A stretch of DNA of 6,590 nucleotides from Alphaproteobacteria bacterium (GTDB lineage Bacteria; Pseudomonadota; Alphaproteobacteria; Rhodobacterales; Rhodobacteraceae): assembly GCA_024279075.1 (NCBI GenBank), contig JAJRRX010000389.1, positions 1 through 6,590 of the forward strand, written 5' to 3'. How positions within the stretch are numbered: position 1 is the first letter of the stretch; each line of letters begins with the position of its first letter. The translations under genes and the position numbers were made by a program. The notes below the pieces were generated by a model. That model worked only from the letters and a program-made list of their open reading frames with translations. It was not told the DNA's origin and ran no database searches. Shown in pieces: positions 4,614 through 6,590 of the stretch.

Positions 4614-6590
4614 ATGAGCCACCTGCTCGACCGCTTGAATTTCTTCCAGCAAAAACGGCTGGATACCTTTTCCGACGGCCACGGCGAGACCACCCGCGAG
4701 AACCGCGATTGGGAAGACGTCTACCGTGATCGCTGGCGCCACGATAAGGTCGTGCGCTCCACCCACGGGGTGAACTGCACCGGCTCCTGCTCGTGGAAAA
4801 TCTACGTAAAATCCGGTATTGTTACGTGGGAAACCCAGCAAACCGATTACCCCCGCACCCGCCCAGATATGCCCAACCACGAGCCTCGTGGCTGCCAGCG
4901 CGGCGCAAGCTATTCATGGTATCTCTACTCCGCCAACCGCGTGAAAACCCCGCTGATCCGTGGTGCCATGCTGAAAGTCTATCGCAAGCTGCGCGCCAAT
5001 ATGAGCGCCACGGCGGCTTGGAAGGCTTTACAAAAAGATAAAGCGGCGCGTGACAGCTACACCAAAACCCGTGGTAAAGGCGGCTTCGTGCGCGCCACAT
5101 GGGACGAGGCGAATGAAATTATCGCCGCCGCCAACGCCTATACCGCCAAGGAATACGGCCCCGACCGCGTGTTCGGCTTCTCGCCGATCCCTGCGATGTC
5201 GATGGTGTCTTACGCCGCTGGCTCCCGCTACCTCAGCCTGATGGGCGGCACCGTGATGTCGTTCTATGACTGGTATTGCGATCTTCCACCCGCCTCCCCG
5301 ATGACATGGGGCGAGCAAACCGACGTGCCGGAATCGGCAGACTGGTATAACGCTGGCTACCTGCTACTTTGGGGCAGTAACGTGCCACAAACCCGCACGC
5401 CAGATGCCCACTTCTATACCGAAGTGCGCTACAAAGGCACCAAATCCGCTGTTATCAGCCCCGACTATTCCGAAGCCGCCAAATTTGGCGACATCTGGCT
5501 GGCCCCGAAAGCGGGCACCGACTCCGCCCTCTCCATGGCCATGGGCCATGTGATCCTGCGCGAGTTCCACCTTGATCGCCAAGCCGAATACTTTGAGGAT
5601 TACACCCGCAAATATTCCGACTTCCCGATGCTGGTGCGCCTAGAAGAAAAAGACGGTAAGCTCATTCCGGGGCGGTTGCTCCGCGCGGATGATCTGGCTG
5701 GCAAGCTTGGCCAAAAGAATAACCCCGAGTGGAAGACCGTGGCATGGGATGGCAAAGCAAATGCGCTCTGTTCGCCTAATGGCACCATGGGTTATCGCTG
5801 GGGCGAAGATGGCGAGTGGAACCTTGAGGAACGCGCCAAAGGCGCTGACACCGAACTGAAAATGAGCTTCATTCAGGAAGAAGACCGCGACGATGTGATG
5901 GGCGTGGACTTCCCCTATTTCGGCGGCCAAGCCACCGAGAATTTCGTGAAGTGCGAACACCCCGAGGTGATGACCAAGAACGTGCCTGTCAAGCGCATCA
6001 AATCCGGTAAAAAGGAAATCCTTGTTGCCACCGTGTTTGACCTATTCTGCGCCAATTACGGCCTAGATCGCGGCCTCGGTGGCGACTGGGTGGCGGATGA
6101 TTATAGCAAAGACATCCCCTACACCCCCGCATGGGCCGAGAAGATCACCGGCGTGCCTGCCGAGAAAATCGAAGTGGTGGCGCGTGAATTTGCGACCAAC
6201 GCTGAAAAGACCAAAGGCCGCTCAATGGTGATCCTCGGGGCTGGTCTAAACCACTGGTATCACATGGATATGAACTATCGTGGTATCATTAACATGCTGG
6301 TGATGTGTGGTTGCGTTGGCCAATCTGGCGGGGGCTGGAGCCACTATGTGGGGCAGGAAAAACTGCGGCCACAAACCGGCTGGCAGCCCTTGGCCTTTGC
6401 GCTTGATTGGGCGCGCCCGCCACGGCACATGAACTCCACCTCCGCATGGTATGCCCACACGGACCAGTGGCGCTATGAGCAGCTTGATGTAAACGAGATC
6501 CTCTCGCCTACCGCGCCGGAAGGCGACTGGGATGCGAGCCTGATCGACTATAACATCCGCGCCGAGCGCATGGGCTGGTTGCCAAGCGCG
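4614..6590 (+). CDS. narG: Respiratory nitrate reductase alpha subunit NarG (5' part, cut by window end)
   Basis: The first 659 codons are open without interruption; E. coli NarG is about 1,247 residues, so roughly half is here. It is the Mo-bisMGD catalytic subunit of the membrane-bound NarGHI complex and reduces nitrate to nitrite on the cytoplasmic face with quinol electrons. THGVNCTGSCSWKIYV (50-65) and EPRGCQRGAS (90-99) supply His51, Cys55, Cys59 and Cys94, the His/Cys3 set that binds the FS0 4Fe-4S cluster. SFYDWYCDLPPASP (216-229) carries the aspartate that ligates molybdenum, most probably Asp223. Other near-identical blocks are FGFSPIPAMSMVSYA (187-201), GSNVPQTRTPDAHF (254-267), GAGLNHWYHMDMNYRG (542-557) and GQEKLRPQTGWQPLAFALDW (580-599). 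The N-terminus (MSHLLDRLNFFQQK) resembles the vestigial Tat region of NarG but has no Arg-Arg pair, fitting a cytoplasm-facing subunit. It is third in the operon after two narK genes; narH, narJ and narI are expected beyond the window. Confidence 0.98.
   Translation, partial: MSHLLDRLNFFQQKRLDTFSDGHGETTRENRDWEDVYRDRWRHDKVVRSTHGVNCTGSCSWKIYVKSGIVTWETQQTDYPRTRPDMPNHEPRGCQRGASYSWYLYSANRVKTPLIRGAMLKVYRKLRANMSATAAWKALQKDKAARDSYTKTRGKGGFVRATWDEANEIIAAANAYTAKEYGPDRVFGFSPIPAMSMVSYAAGSRYLSLMGGTVMSFYDWYCDLPPASPMTWGEQTDVPESADWYNAGYLLLWGSNVPQTRTPDAHFYTEVRYKGTKSAVISPDYSEAAKFGDIWLAPKAGTDSALSMAMGHVILREFHLDRQAEYFEDYTRKYSDFPMLVRLEEKDGKLIPGRLLRADDLAGKLGQKNNPEWKTVAWDGKANALCSPNGTMGYRWGEDGEWNLEERAKGADTELKMSFIQEEDRDDVMGVDFPYFGGQATENFVKCEHPEVMTKNVPVKRIKSGKKEILVATVFDLFCANYGLDRGLGGDWVADDYSKDIPYTPAWAEKITGVPAEKIEVVAREFATNAEKTKGRSMVILGAGLNHWYHMDMNYRGIINMLVMCGCVGQSGGGWSHYVGQEKLRPQTGWQPLAFALDWARPPRHMNSTSAWYAHTDQWRYEQLDVNEILSPTAPEGDWDASLIDYNIRAERMGWLPSA

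Noticed and set aside
4614..6590. Possible frameshift or pseudogene in narG, because only short frames end within this region
   Set aside because: Reading from ATG 4614 stays open for all 659 codons to the window edge and matches NarG throughout. The gene is cut by the window, not broken.

Overview
The window looks like a chromosomal segment of a facultatively denitrifying or nitrate-respiring proteobacterium. An alphaproteobacterium is most likely, judging by the HspQ sequence style, moderately high GC, and an FNR-family regulator divergent from a narK1-narK2-narG cluster. This taxonomic guess is inference only; no 16S or other marker is present.

Layout, left to right. (1) 1-93: the last 30 codons of a plus-strand gene whose C-terminus resembles an RTX/type I secretion tail, followed by a GC-rich terminator-like hairpin (99-123) and a weaker one (128-163). 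(2) 196-522, minus: hspQ (YccV-like heat-shock protein), with a good sigma70-like promoter just upstream. (3) 614-1312, minus: a Crp/FNR-family regulator lacking the FeS-cluster cysteines of FNR and keeping an E-x-x-S-R recognition helix, so it should read TTGAT/TTGAC-type boxes; its place next to the nar genes is like that of NarR. (4) 1313-1559: a divergent control region with two matching CACTTGAC-N4-ATCAA boxes. One lies on the regulator's own -10 region and the other is well placed to activate the nar genes; overlapping inverted repeats and short repeats are also present. (5) 1560-2879, plus: narK1-type nitrate transporter. (6) 2932-4548, plus: narK2-type nitrate/nitrite transporter with a TTG start and two extra predicted membrane segments in its central loop. 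(7) 4614-6590, plus: the first 659 codons of narG, catalytic subunit of membrane-bound respiratory nitrate reductase, running off the window (narH, narJ and narI would be expected next).

How the genes work together: nitrate is imported by NarK1 (proposed proton symport, useful for start-up) and NarK2 (proposed nitrate/nitrite exchange, useful in steady state). It is reduced to nitrite by NarG on the cytoplasmic side, and the divergent FNR-family protein probably switches the operon on. Both spacers inside the operon contain a GC-rich hairpin followed by the same 11-nt ribosome-binding leader, so post-transcriptional tuning of the three products is plausible. I found no convincing unknown system. 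The most worthwhile observations are the paired regulator boxes, the repeated spacer design and the membrane insertion in NarK2.
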